Position numbers and translations under genes: made by a program. From Andreprevotia chitinilytica DSM 18519 (GTDB lineage Bacteria > Pseudomonadota > Gammaproteobacteria > Burkholderiales > Chitinibacteraceae): a stretch of 64,000 nt of DNA. The stretch is from NCBI RefSeq assembly GCF_000711875.1, contig NZ_JONM01000011.1, forward strand, positions 1 through 64,000. The letters are read 5' to 3'. The notes beneath the pieces are model-generated. The model did not search any database and was not told where the DNA came from. It saw only the letters and a program-made list of their open reading frames with translations. How positions within the stretch are numbered: position 1 is the first letter of the stretch; each line of letters starts with the position of its first letter. Shown here one piece after another: positions 1 through 7,813 of the stretch.

Positions 1-1
1 C

Positions 2-472
2 AATCGCGAGTCGATCCTGAAGTTCACGCAGGAATGTCTGGCGCCGACGGCGGGGATTACCTTGCTGGTGGGCGCGGGGGGCGGTTTGAACCGCATCCTG
101 GTGGATTCGGGGGTGGCGAAGGAGATCATTGCCTTGTCGGCGGTGTTCCAGTTGTCGCCCTTGCTGCTGGGCTGGATTGTGGCGGCGCTGATGCGGATTG
201 CGACCGGTTCTGCGACTGTCGCCATGAGTACCGCGGCTGGCATTGTGGCGCCGATCGCGCTGGCGGCCGGTTATCCGCATCCGGAACTGTTGGTGATTGC
301 GACCGGCGCGGGTTCGCTGATCCTGTCGCACGTCAATGATGGCGGCTTCTGGCTGATCAAGGAGTACTTCAACATGACCGTGGCGCAGACCTTCAAGACC
401 TGGACCGTGCTGGAGACGATCATTTCCGTGGTCGCCCTCGGTGGCGTGTTGATCGTCGCGGCGGTGATCTAG
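2..472 (+). CDS. GntP-family gluconate permease, C-terminal part
   Basis: Inner-membrane gluconate:H+ symporter, C-terminal 156 residues only; the 5' end lies outside the window. The reading frame is open from base 2. The end is hydrophobic and carries GntP-like sequence: an ATGSATVAMSTAAGI stretch in a membrane segment, HVNDGGFWLIKEYF, and a closing hydrophobic helix after TVAQTFKTWTVLE. Gluconokinase starts 8 bases after the stop, so the two form the usual import-and-phosphorylate gluconate pair. The exact subtype (GntT, GntU or GntP) cannot be told from this fragment. Confidence 0.93.
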   Translation, partial: NRESILKFTQECLAPTAGITLLVGAGGGLNRILVDSGVAKEIIALSAVFQLSPLLLGWIVAALMRIATGSATVAMSTAAGIVAPIALAAGYPHPELLVIATGAGSLILSHVNDGGFWLIKEYFNMTVAQTFKTWTVLETIISVVALGGVLIVAAVI

Positions 473-480
473 GAGGAGCT

Positions 481-1005
481 ATGGCAGGCATGAGTTACAT
501 CGTGATGGGCGTATCGGCGAGTGGTAAATCATCGGTCGGTCTGGCACTGGCCAAGGCGATTGGCGCCAAGTTCATCGATGGCGATGATCTGCACCCACGC
601 GCCAACATCCTCAAGATGGCCGATGGCCAGCCGCTGGATGACGATGACCGTGCGCCGTGGCTCACCCGCATCAACGACGCGGTATTTGCCATTGCACGCA
701 AGCAGGAGACCGGTGTGGTGGTCTGCTCAGCACTCAAACGCAAATATCGCGATCAGCTGCGGGCCGGCAACGATCACCTCACCTTCGTCTATCTGGATGG
801 GGACTATGCGGCGATTCTCGAACGCATCCGTGCCCGCCAAGGGCATTACCAGAAGGAGAACATGCTCAAGAGCCAGTTCGACGCACTCGAAGTACCGGGC
901 GCCGATGAACCGGATGTGCTGCATGTGAGCGCTAATGACAACTTCGAACAGGTGGTCGCGAACGCAATCGCCGGCGTGCGGGGGCATGGGACGAATCGGC
1001 CTTAG
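481..1005 (+). CDS. gntK: Gluconokinase
   Basis: Cytoplasmic kinase that converts D-gluconate plus ATP to 6-phosphogluconate, feeding the Entner-Doudoroff or pentose phosphate route. The 174 residues match the usual size of GntK. A P-loop, GVSASGKSS, lies near residues 10-18, followed by the family's DGDDLHP motif and a CSALKRKYRD stretch. The start is supported by an AGGAG site just upstream. It lies directly behind the permease and before a strong terminator, so it is probably the last gene of that operon. No gntR regulator is visible in the window. Confidence 0.95.
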   Translation: MAGMSYIVMGVSASGKSSVGLALAKAIGAKFIDGDDLHPRANILKMADGQPLDDDDRAPWLTRINDAVFAIARKQETGVVVCSALKRKYRDQLRAGNDHLTFVYLDGDYAAILERIRARQGHYQKENMLKSQFDALEVPGADEPDVLHVSANDNFEQVVANAIAGVRGHGTNRP

Positions 1006-1067
1006 CTTGATCACGCCGGAGACGCCATTTGGCCTCAAGTGAAGTCGACGCGATGAGGTAGTACATG

Positions 1068-1096
1068 CACAAAAGGCCCTATACGGGCCTTTTGTG
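1068..1096. terminator. Bidirectional intrinsic terminator
   Basis: A perfect 12-bp stem (CACAAAAGGCCC / GGGCCTTTTGTG) with a 5-base loop. A-rich and T-rich flanks let it work on both strands. It separates gntK from the convergent gene at 1110-1787. Confidence 0.85.
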
Positions 1097-1109
1097 TTGT
1101 TTGGTGGTT

Positions 1110-1787
1110 TCAGCCCTGCATGCCACGGGCCAGTCGGACAATGTCTTTCGCCTCGACCACCACGCGTCCGCCAGTCTGGCGCACCGCGTTAAGCATGGCC
1201 TGCCCGATATCGTCGGTCGTCACGATCGAATCAGGAAGCAAGCGACGGATCAGCGACAACAGGGGATTGGCGACGGTGTACAAGCGCCGGTAGGCTGGCG
1301 TTTTCGACTTGATGCCATGCAGGGGTTGAATGACGCCGGGGCGGAACAGATAAACGCCCCGGAATGGCAGCTTCTGCAGCTCGTTTTCGGTCTTGCCCTT
1401 GATGCGCGCCCACATGCTGCGCCCCTGTTCGCTGCTGTCCGTACCGCCCCCCGAGACATAAACAAAAGTCATCTCCGGATTCAAACGGGCCAATATGCCG
1501 GCAACGTTCAGCGTGAGCTCATAGGTGATCCGCCGATAGGCATCCTCACTCATCCCTGCAGATGAAACGCCCAGGCAAAAGAAGCACGCATCAAAGCCCT
1601 GCAGCTCGCCTTCACGCGCATCCAGGGTCATCAGGTCCGGCTGCACAAGTTGCTGAAGCTTGGGGTGGGTTTGTTCGAGGGGCAAGCGCCCCACGGTCAT
1701 GACCTGGCTGACATCCGGGGCGGCCAGGCATACGTGCAGCACGCCCTGGCCAACCATGCCGGTAGCGCCAAAGATCAGGATTTTCAT
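1110..1787 (-). CDS. NAD(P)-binding Rossmann-fold protein (epimerase-like)
   Basis: Short atypical SDR / NAD(P)H-binding protein of about 225 residues. The N-terminus reads MKILIFGATGMVGQG, a textbook GxxGxxG dinucleotide-binding turn. FVYVSGGGTDSSE and a later KGKTENEL stretch take the place of the YxxxK region of classical SDRs. Similar proteins are annotated as nucleoside-diphosphate-sugar epimerases, but substrate and reaction are unknown. The start at 1787 puts the GATG motif at residues 8-11; an in-frame ATG six codons upstream is possible. It converges on gntK across the terminator. Three ACTTGACC repeats lie upstream. Confidence 0.8.
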   Translation of the reverse strand: MKILIFGATGMVGQGVLHVCLAAPDVSQVMTVGRLPLEQTHPKLQQLVQPDLMTLDAREGELQGFDACFFCLGVSSAGMSEDAYRRITYELTLNVAGILARLNPEMTFVYVSGGGTDSSEQGRSMWARIKGKTENELQKLPFRGVYLFRPGVIQPLHGIKSKTPAYRRLYTVANPLLSLIRRLLPDSIVTTDDIGQAMLNAVRQTGGRVVVEAKDIVRLARGMQG

Positions 1788-1820
1788 GGGTTGCCTCACT
1801 TTCATTGCGGAATTGCACTA

Positions 1821-1873
1821 ACTTGACCGACTAGTTGCATGGCACTTGACCATCGTATCGCACGTACTTGACC
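1821..1873. repeat. Three ACTTGACC direct repeats, 22-23 bp apart
   Basis: ACTTGACC occurs at 1821-1828, 1844-1851 and 1866-1873, all in one orientation and about two helical turns apart. They lie 34-86 bases upstream of the minus-strand gene ending at 1110, so they could be operator half-sites read as GGTCAAGT toward that gene. No binding protein is identified. Confidence 0.4.
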
Positions 1874-1887
1874 AGCTACTTTAAAGC

Positions 1888-2064
1888 TCAATCATTTGGA
1901 CCGGTCCACCTAAGTGCAAACACGGATTCTTTGAGCCGTTCCTTATAGAAAAGCATGTGCTGATGTTCATCCTGGCGCAGCCAGTCGGCAAGAAGTTCTG
2001 ACCCAAACACACCGGGATTACGGGCAAGTTCCCCGCCATAAACAAATATCTGAATTTCAGACAC
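1888..2064 (-). CDS. Small hypothetical protein (GTG start), uncertain
   Basis: An open frame of 58 residues beginning with GTG and reading MSEIQIFVYGGEL. It then continues with a mixed charged/hydrophobic composition unlike the Arg/Ala/Pro-rich shadow frames elsewhere in this GC-rich DNA. That composition is the only argument for it. There is no clear ribosome-binding site and I recognise no family. It could be a gene fragment, since the frame stays open for another 35 codons upstream. The stretch from here to 2240 holds nothing else I can name. Confidence 0.3.
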   Translation of the reverse strand: MSEIQIFVYGGELARNPGVFGSELLADWLRQDEHQHMLFYKERLKESVFALRWTGPND

Positions 2065-2228
2065 ATACCGGTGACGTCTGTAGCGATTAAATTTCAGCTG
2101 GCTCTGGCGTCCGCACCAAGCCCTCGGTGCGCCTTTGGGAACCCGCTCGGCAGCGCATCGACTTCCCACAAGATTTCAAATTCGCGGATGGAGAGAGAAA
2201 ACCATGCAGCACCTAATAAGACGGCGCT

Positions 2229-2242
2229 TGAAAGCGCTCGCG
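2229..2242. promoter_or_regulatory. Weak copy of the TGAAAGCGCTTTCA operator
   Basis: TGAAAGCGCTCGCG keeps the left arm and centre of the palindrome found at 54007 but loses much of the right arm. It lies 136 bases upstream of the better copy at 2365 and before the gene at 2421, so it may be an auxiliary site. Confidence 0.35.
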
Positions 2243-2271
2243 CTACCGCATCCGCGCTCCACGTGACATGA

Positions 2272-2296
2272 GTCTGGCCGAGCTGTTCGGCCAGAC
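2272..2296 (+). other. Conserved leader hairpin, copy 1
   Basis: A perfect 10-bp stem, GTCTGGCCGA / TCGGCCAGAC, with a 5-base loop. It lies upstream of the 2421 gene and is repeated at 4429. No T-run follows, so it is not a standard terminator. It may be an mRNA-stability or regulatory element, depending on where transcription starts. Confidence 0.5.
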
Positions 2297-2364
2297 CCTG
2301 CACGTTAGCAACACCGACTGAAACCTGCTGCCAGAGAAACCAGTGGCGGATTTTCGAGCGAATT

Positions 2365-2378
2365 CGAAAGCGCTTGCA
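2365..2378. promoter_or_regulatory. LacI-type operator candidate upstream of GH71/99-like gene
   Basis: CGAAAGCGCTTGCA, centred on the palindrome AAGCGCTT, ends 42 bases before the start codon. It matches the perfect TGAAAGCGCTTTCA at 54007 at the core and most arm positions. The size and central CG are typical of LacI-family operators. Confidence 0.5.
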
Positions 2379-2420
2379 TGGCATGCACATAAACCGAAGT
2401 AGATTGATGGAGAGTCACTG

Positions 2421-4397
2421 ATGCAACCCCCTTTCCGCCAAGCAGCCGGCCTTGCCGCCATGCTGCTGTGTGCCGCATATGCCTATGCGGCCTACCCGGC
2501 TTGGCAGCCGGATACCTACTACGCCGCTGGCAGCGTGGTTTTATACAACGGCCATGACTACAAGGCACTGGTCAACCAGACGGACTACAGCAGCACCGGC
2601 TGGAACCCGACCGTGACTAGCTTGTGGACCGACCTCGGCGCGGATGCCGGCACCCCGTCGCCGACCCCGACACCAGTTCCTGTTACGGCTACCCCGACGC
2701 CCAAGCCCACGGCAACACCAACACCCGTCACTGCAACGCCGACCCCAAAGCCTGTTACACCCACCCCGGTTGCAACACCGGCCCCCACGCCAGTGCCCAG
2801 CACGGTCTCTGCCTTCAATCAGATCGCTGCCTCCAGCTTTGCCGGCCAAAGTGGCATCCAGCTCGAAAACGCGAGTGAGGGCGGGCAAGACGTCGCATTC
2901 ATCAACAATGGCGCTTACACCTTTTATACCAATCTGGACTTTGGCAACGGCGCTGCGTCCATGACGGCACGGGTTGCCAGCAGCGCTGCTGGCGGCAATA
3001 TCGAAGTCCACGCCGACAGCATCGGCGGCCCGATTTTAGCCACCTGCAAAGTGCAGGGTACTGGCGGCTGGCAGAACTGGACCACCGTTTCGTGCCCGGT
3101 CAGCAGCGTCAGCGGCGTGCACACCGCCTACCTCAAATTCACCGGTGGCACCGGCAATCTGTTCAACCTGCTGTGGTTCCGGTTCAGCACCACCCCGGTT
3201 GTCGCCAACGACGTAGTGGGGCATGTATTTGCCGGCTATCAGGGCTGGTTCAACGCCCTTGGCGATGGCTCGCCCAATAACCGCTGGGTGCATTGGTCCA
3301 CCAACAGCAACACGCCGTCGGCCAGCAGCGGCAACGTGAAATTCGAGCTTTACCCGGATATCCGCGAGTACACGCATCTTTACCAGTCCGGCCTGGCCGT
3401 GCTGGGCAACGGTTCGCCGGCAAAGCTGTTTTCCTCGTATGACCAGCCCACCGTCGACAAGCACTTTGAATGGATGCAGAACTACAACATCGATGGCGCT
3501 GCGTTGCAGCGCTTCGGGGCCGATCTCAGCGACACGCCCAACGCCTGGAAATCCAATCGCGATAGCGTCGCAGTCAAGGTCAAGGCGGCCGCCGAGGCGC
3601 ACAACCGCAAGTTCTACGTGATGTATGACATCTCCGGCATGGATGCGAGCACCTGGCAGGCCGCAGTGGAGCATGACTGGACGACCAATGTGATCGGCGC
3701 GATGCATCTGACCGACTCCAGCGCCTATGCGCGGCAGGATGGCAAGATCGTGGTGTGTATCTGGGGGATCGGCTTCACCGACCGGCCCGGCACCGCTGCC
3801 GAGCACGCCAGCCTGATCAGCTGGTTCAAAAACCAAGGCGTCTATGTGATTGGCGGCGTGCCCACTTACTGGCGCACCGGCACCAATGACTCCAAGACTG
3901 GTTTTGCGGACGTCTACAAATCGCTGGACATGCTCTCGCCGTGGTTTGTCGGCCGCTTTGGCACACTTGCGGACGCGGATAGCTGGACCACCAACCAGTG
4001 GCAGCCGGATGTGACCTACACCAAGCAGAACAACATTACCTACCAGCCGGTCATCTGGCCGGGCTTTGCGTGGTCCAACATGAAATCCGGCTCACCGCGC
4101 AATCAGATTCCACGGTTGCATGGCGACTTCATGTGGCGGCAGGCGTGGGATATGAAGCGCATTGGCGTCAATACCGGTTACATCGCCATGTTCGACGAAT
4201 ATGACGAGGGCACGGCGATTGCCAAGGCCGCCGAGAACAGCAGCATGGTGCCCACCGACCAGTACTTCCTGACGCTGGATGCGGATGGTGTTGCCGTGTC
4301 ATCGGACTTCTACCTGCGGCTGACAGGTGACATCAACCGCCTGTTCCAGGGGCAGATCCCGGTCACGGAAACGCATCCCACCTCGTTTAAGCCGTAG
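2421..4397 (+). CDS. Secreted GH71/GH99-like glycoside hydrolase with CBM5/12 and CBM6-like domains
   Basis: Predicted exported polysaccharide-active enzyme of 658 residues. A signal peptide (about 1-23) is followed by a CBM5/12 chitin-binding module (about 24-75: [25 protein letters not shown]). Then come a Pro-Thr linker (about 78-126), a CBM6-like beta-sandwich (about 130-255), and a domain opening with VFAGYQGWFN that contains MFDEYDEGTA. That domain resembles GH71/99-like proteins often labelled xylosidase/arabinosidase; the substrate is unknown. GH99-type enzymes act on alpha-mannans, but this relation is distant. It starts a tandem pair with the gene at 4578. Upstream lie an AAGCGCTT palindrome and a hairpin. 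Confidence 0.82.
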   Translation: MQPPFRQAAGLAAMLLCAAYAYAAYPAWQPDTYYAAGSVVLYNGHDYKALVNQTDYSSTGWNPTVTSLWTDLGADAGTPSPTPTPVPVTATPTPKPTATPTPVTATPTPKPVTPTPVATPAPTPVPSTVSAFNQIAASSFAGQSGIQLENASEGGQDVAFINNGAYTFYTNLDFGNGAASMTARVASSAAGGNIEVHADSIGGPILATCKVQGTGGWQNWTTVSCPVSSVSGVHTAYLKFTGGTGNLFNLLWFRFSTTPVVANDVVGHVFAGYQGWFNALGDGSPNNRWVHWSTNSNTPSASSGNVKFELYPDIREYTHLYQSGLAVLGNGSPAKLFSSYDQPTVDKHFEWMQNYNIDGAALQRFGADLSDTPNAWKSNRDSVAVKVKAAAEAHNRKFYVMYDISGMDASTWQAAVEHDWTTNVIGAMHLTDSSAYARQDGKIVVCIWGIGFTDRPGTAAEHASLISWFKNQGVYVIGGVPTYWRTGTNDSKTGFADVYKSLDMLSPWFVGRFGTLADADSWTTNQWQPDVTYTKQNNITYQPVIWPGFAWSNMKSGSPRNQIPRLHGDFMWRQAWDMKRIGVNTGYIAMFDEYDEGTAIAKAAENSSMVPTDQYFLTLDADGVAVSSDFYLRLTGDINRLFQGQIPVTETHPTSFKP

Positions 4398-4428
4398 CTC
4401 CTACCGCTGACTGCTCCACGTGACATGC

Positions 4429-4453
4429 GTCTGGCCGATCTGTTCGGCCAGAC
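4429..4453 (+). other. Conserved leader hairpin, copy 2
   Basis: The same perfect 10-bp stem as at 2272-2296, with one changed loop base. Retention of both arms in the duplicate is compatible with function but may only reflect a recent duplication. Confidence 0.5.
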
Positions 4454-4521
4454 CCTGCACGTTGGCGACACCAACTGAAACCTGCTGCCACAGAAACCAC
4501 CGGCGGATTTTCGAACGAATT

Positions 4522-4535
4522 TGAAAGCGCTTGCA
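4522..4535. promoter_or_regulatory. LacI-type operator candidate upstream of DUF5010 gene
   Basis: TGAAAGCGCTTGCA begins one base closer to the consensus TGAAAGCGCTTTCA than the 2365 copy. It lies at the equivalent position, 42 bases before the start codon. Confidence 0.5.
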
Positions 4536-4577
4536 TTGCATGCGCATAAACCGAAGTAGATTGATGGAGAGTCACTG

Positions 4578-6257
4578 ATGCACCCCCCGTTCCGCCAAGC
4601 AGCCGGCCTTGCCGCCATGCTGCTGTGCGCCGCCTATGCCTATGCGGCCTACCCGGCCTGGCAGCCGGATACCTACTACGCTGCCGGCAGCGTGGTGTCG
4701 TACAACGGCCGTGACTACAAAGCGATCGTCAACCAGACCGACTACAGCAGCACCGGCTGGAATCCCACGGTAAGCAGCCTGTGGCAAGACCTGGGCGCAA
4801 GCAGCGGCGCTACTGCGACGCCGGCCCCGACGCCAACCCCTGCGCCAACGTCCATTTCAACCGGCGTGCAAGCCCACTATCTCGGTGCCACGTTCGGATA
4901 TAACTACACCAACAATAACGACATGATCGGCCCGGATACGGGCACACAAAATACGCCGCTCTATAACCCCGACCCCAACAATCCAGACCTGACCTGGGAC
5001 ACCTGGGTGCGGGAGGCGGGACAGGCCGGCCTCGACTTCCTCGCGCCCAATGCGCGCGGAGCCAGCCCTGATGCCGCCTGGAGCCCTGCGACAATGGCTC
5101 CCGTCCTGACGGCACTTAACAATTCCGGGTTTGCCAGCTCGATCAAGATCGCACTCTTCGACGACAACGCATCGTCGTGGCAAGGGCAATGGAACAGAGC
5201 CGGACATACCGGGCCGTTCGATATCGGCAACGCCGCAAACTGGACGTACATCTACGACACGAACTACAAGATTTTCTTCCAGACCATTCCGGATGCGAAC
5301 CGGTTCAAAATCAATGGCCGGCCAGTGATCATGATCTGGACCGGCAATTCGGCGACGGTCGGCAACGAGCAAGGCAACTATTCGCGGGCGATGACCTATG
5401 TCCGCCAGAAATGCCAGGCAGATTTCGGTTTCGATCCGTACATCATCGTCAATGAAGACGCATTGAAGAACGACTCCACGCTCGCAGCAGTCGTCGATGG
5501 CGCCCACTCATGGTCCAACGGTGGAACCTGGTCGCTCACGACCTTCAACGGCACGAAAGTGGGCGTCGCCTTTCCGGGGCTCTACGCGTCGACGTCGTCC
5601 GGCTTCAGAGACCCGAACCACGGACAAACACTGAAGACCGCGCTGGAGAACACGGTCAAGGCCGGCGCCCTGCTGACGCTGATCGAAGGCTTCACCGACT
5701 GGGAAGAAGACGCCGCCATTTTCCGTGTGCGCAATCTGGATACGAACGGCAACCCGCTCGGCTACAGCCAGACGCTATACGACTACCCGAACCAGCGGCT
5801 CGATATCGTGCGCATGTATAGCCAGAATCCGTTCCCCGCGAGCTTGAAGTTCGAAGCGGCGGGGGCCGACCAGTTCGGCGGTGCGGCGGGTGGCAATGGC
5901 AAGGTCAACTTTTATCGCAACGGCAATATCGCAATCGAGCCGTCGAGCGACACCGGCGGCGGATTCAATGTCGGCTGGATGCAGCGCGGCGAGTGGATCG
6001 AATGGGAAAGCGTGCCGTTCAACGGGACGCCGCATTTCATGGTACGAATCGCCACCCCCAACACCGGGATGACGGCCCATCTGGTCATCGACGGCGTCGC
6101 CCAAGCTCGCAAGACTTTGCCGAACACGGGCGGCTGGCAGACGTGGGCAACGTTCGACCTCGGCACGTATGGCACGTACTCCAACTCGTATCACACCGTC
6201 CGTCTCGTCTTCGACTCGGGCAACGTCAACGTCAACTGGTGGGAAGTGCAGCAATAG
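4578..6257 (+). CDS. Secreted DUF5010-type putative glycoside hydrolase with CBM5/12 and CBM6/35-like domains
   Basis: Exported protein of 559 residues. The signal peptide and CBM5/12 are almost identical to those of the gene at 2421, followed by a short Pro-Thr linker. The middle region (about 95-415) contains TFGYNYTNNNDMIGPDTG, DFLAPNARGA and a conserved FTDWEEDAA stretch. It resembles DUF5010, a presumed glycoside hydrolase domain whose activity I do not know. The last ~135 residues look like a CBM6/35-type sandwich (FEAAGADQFGG, GEWIEWESV, HLVIDG). A strong terminator follows. Sharing the cassette but not the catalytic part indicates module shuffling after duplication. Confidence 0.78.
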   Translation: MHPPFRQAAGLAAMLLCAAYAYAAYPAWQPDTYYAAGSVVSYNGRDYKAIVNQTDYSSTGWNPTVSSLWQDLGASSGATATPAPTPTPAPTSISTGVQAHYLGATFGYNYTNNNDMIGPDTGTQNTPLYNPDPNNPDLTWDTWVREAGQAGLDFLAPNARGASPDAAWSPATMAPVLTALNNSGFASSIKIALFDDNASSWQGQWNRAGHTGPFDIGNAANWTYIYDTNYKIFFQTIPDANRFKINGRPVIMIWTGNSATVGNEQGNYSRAMTYVRQKCQADFGFDPYIIVNEDALKNDSTLAAVVDGAHSWSNGGTWSLTTFNGTKVGVAFPGLYASTSSGFRDPNHGQTLKTALENTVKAGALLTLIEGFTDWEEDAAIFRVRNLDTNGNPLGYSQTLYDYPNQRLDIVRMYSQNPFPASLKFEAAGADQFGGAAGGNGKVNFYRNGNIAIEPSSDTGGGFNVGWMQRGEWIEWESVPFNGTPHFMVRIATPNTGMTAHLVIDGVAQARKTLPNTGGWQTWATFDLGTYGTYSNSYHTVRLVFDSGNVNVNWWEVQQ

Positions 6258-6281
6258 CAATTCGCACCAGGAAAGGCAGAT

Positions 6282-6312
6282 AAAAAGCCCGCGTCGAATC
6301 GCGGGCTTTTTA
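6282..6312. terminator. Intrinsic terminator after the tandem enzyme pair
   Basis: A 12-bp stem, AAAAAGCCCGCG / CGCGGGCTTTTT, with a 6-base loop and a T-run. It ends transcription of the 4578 gene and may also serve the convergent tautomerase gene. Confidence 0.88.
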
Positions 6313-6374
6313 TTGCCGCAGCGTGGCAATCTGCCAGGATTCATCTGTCGCCGGGTTGATGGTAAGGAGAAAGG

Positions 6375-6782
6375 TCAGCGATCCGGCCCCACTTGTTGCA
6401 CCAGTGCCATTGCAAAATTCCCGCCGCCGACCGACCAATCCGAATAGTCATTTTCATGCATGAAAATGAACACATCCTTCGGGGATATGCCCGCACCCGA
6501 TTCAAGATTGCGTGCGATCCTGGCATAGAGTTCGCGCTTCATCGCATCGCTGCGACCACGCCGCAGCGTGATTTCGATGACCACAACGCGATCCGAACGC
6601 GCAATGCCGTTGAATGTCCGGCTACACCAGAATTGCTGCGACTCATACTCGGCCATCAGGTTGAAAAGCTCGTCCTGCGGCATGCCGATACTCTCCACCA
6701 AGGCTTGATGGATACCATCGACGATGCTTTGCCGATGCGGCTGGCTGGTGTCTTTATGGACGCTGGTACGGATGAACGGCAT
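6375..6782 (-). CDS. Tautomerase superfamily protein
   Basis: About 135 residues. The start at 6782 gives MPFIRTSV, so Met removal would expose the N-terminal proline that acts as catalytic base in 4-oxalocrotonate tautomerase and relatives. The ATG five codons upstream would bury that proline. The sequence continues with HRQSIVDGIHQALVESIGMP, DELFNLMAEYE and FMHENDYSDWSVGGG, as in Tautomerase_2-type proteins of about 130 residues. The natural substrate is unknown. It is divergent from the LysR gene at 6899 across a 116-base region with a candidate operator, so that regulator probably controls it. Confidence 0.85.
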   Translation of the reverse strand: MPFIRTSVHKDTSQPHRQSIVDGIHQALVESIGMPQDELFNLMAEYESQQFWCSRTFNGIARSDRVVVIEITLRRGRSDAMKRELYARIARNLESGAGISPKDVFIFMHENDYSDWSVGGGNFAMALVQQVGPDR

Positions 6783-6845
6783 GTGATTTTCCCTCAAGAT
6801 AATAGATACGCAACATAAAGTGTGGCTCCATTCTGACTAAGGGAT

Positions 6846-6876
6846 ATCGTCCGAAAAAACGATTTTTACGGACGAT
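6846..6876. promoter_or_regulatory. Inverted repeat, candidate LysR operator
   Basis: Perfect 8-bp arms, ATCGTCCG and CGGACGAT, are separated by 15 A/T-rich bases. The site lies between the divergent tautomerase and LysR genes, 22 bases before the LysR start. The spacing suits a LysR-type dimer site. Confidence 0.55.
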
Positions 6877-6898
6877 CAATGTGCAATAAACTCACATC

Positions 6899-7813
6899 AT
6901 GAAACGCTATTTACCTTCGTTGAATGCCTTGCGTGCATTCGAGGCCGCCGCGCGGCTCGGGCGGATGACGGCTGCCGCTGACGAACTCGCTGTTACGCCG
7001 GGCGCGATCAGCCGTCAGGTCCGCCAGCTCGAATCCGCATTGGGCGCGCAGTTATTCGAAGGATCGAAAAACAAGCCACAGCTGACCGCGGCGGCGAAGA
7101 CGCTCCTGCCGGCCCTCTCTCAGGCACTGGATCAAATCGAAGCGGCCGTGCGGGCAGTGAGTGATGTGGAAAATGGCACGCTGGACGTTTCGTGTTTCAG
7201 CACGTTCACGGTGAAGTGGCTGATTCCGCGCCTCTACCACTTCAATGCGCTGCACCCGGATATCGAGATACGGCTAAGCACCACCGAGCAGTCCGCAGAT
7301 CTCGATCGCGAGCGCTACGACTTGATCATTGCGCTGGATGACATCAAGCACGCTGACCACGTCGCGGTGTTGCCGCTGTTCCCCGAGCGGCTGGGGCCGG
7401 TGCTCGCGCCGTCTCTCGCCACCCACATTGAATTGCGGCAACCGGGCGATGTGGCCGGCAAGCCACTGTTACACACCAAAACCCGCTTGAATGCGTGGCA
7501 GATGTGGGGCGAGTCGCTTGGCTGTGCCTTGCCACCCCAGCCCGGCCCGGCGTTCGAGCACTATTACTTCACGCTGGAAGCCGCAATCGGTGGGCTAGGC
7601 ATCTGCGTTGCGCCCTGGCATCTGGTCATTGACGATATCCGCGCCGGCCGGCTCGTCGCGCCGCTCGGATTTCAGGCCAGCGGCCACCAGTACGTCGCCA
7701 AACGTCTGCAACACCGCAACAAGGCGCTGGATCAATTCTGCGCTTGGCTGCAACTGCAGGCGCAGGAGACACCGCGCCCTAGCCCGAGCGATCCGGCGCC
7801 CGCCAGCTGCTAA
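6899..7813 (+). CDS. LysR-family transcriptional regulator (GcvA-like)
   Basis: A 304-residue DNA-binding regulator. The N-terminal winged helix-turn-helix reads LPSLNALRAFEAAARLGRM through GAISRQVRQLESALG (about residues 6-50), with the AISRQVRQLE recognition helix seen in GcvA-like LysR proteins. A substrate-binding domain follows (FTVKWLIPRLYHF, DLDRERYDLII, EAAIGGLGICVAPWHLV). It is divergent from the tautomerase gene, its most likely target along with itself. The effector is unknown. Its stop codon touches the left end of a dispersed repeat (7812-8035). Confidence 0.9.
   Translation: MKRYLPSLNALRAFEAAARLGRMTAAADELAVTPGAISRQVRQLESALGAQLFEGSKNKPQLTAAAKTLLPALSQALDQIEAAVRAVSDVENGTLDVSCFSTFTVKWLIPRLYHFNALHPDIEIRLSTTEQSADLDRERYDLIIALDDIKHADHVAVLPLFPERLGPVLAPSLATHIELRQPGDVAGKPLLHTKTRLNAWQMWGESLGCALPPQPGPAFEHYYFTLEAAIGGLGICVAPWHLVIDDIRAGRLVAPLGFQASGHQYVAKRLQHRNKALDQFCAWLQLQAQETPRPSPSDPAPASC

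Larger units (their letters stand above)
2243..2641 (+). repeat. Leader-signal peptide-CBM cassette, copy 1
   Basis: About 400 bases nearly identical to 4401-4799. The cassette contains a hairpin, an operator-like palindrome, the ribosome-binding region, the signal peptide and the CBM5/12 of the gene starting at 2421. Similarity stops at the Pro-Thr linker, after which the two proteins are unrelated. Confidence 0.85.
4401..4799 (+). repeat. Leader-signal peptide-CBM cassette, copy 2
   Basis: Second copy of the cassette at 2243-2641. It starts just after the stop codon of the preceding gene and runs through the signal peptide and CBM5/12 of the gene at 4578. The encoded first ~75 residues differ from copy 1 at only a few positions. 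Confidence 0.85.

Noticed and set aside
2272-2296. Leader hairpin considered as a terminator
   Set aside because: No T-run follows and it is conserved within a leader, not after a gene.
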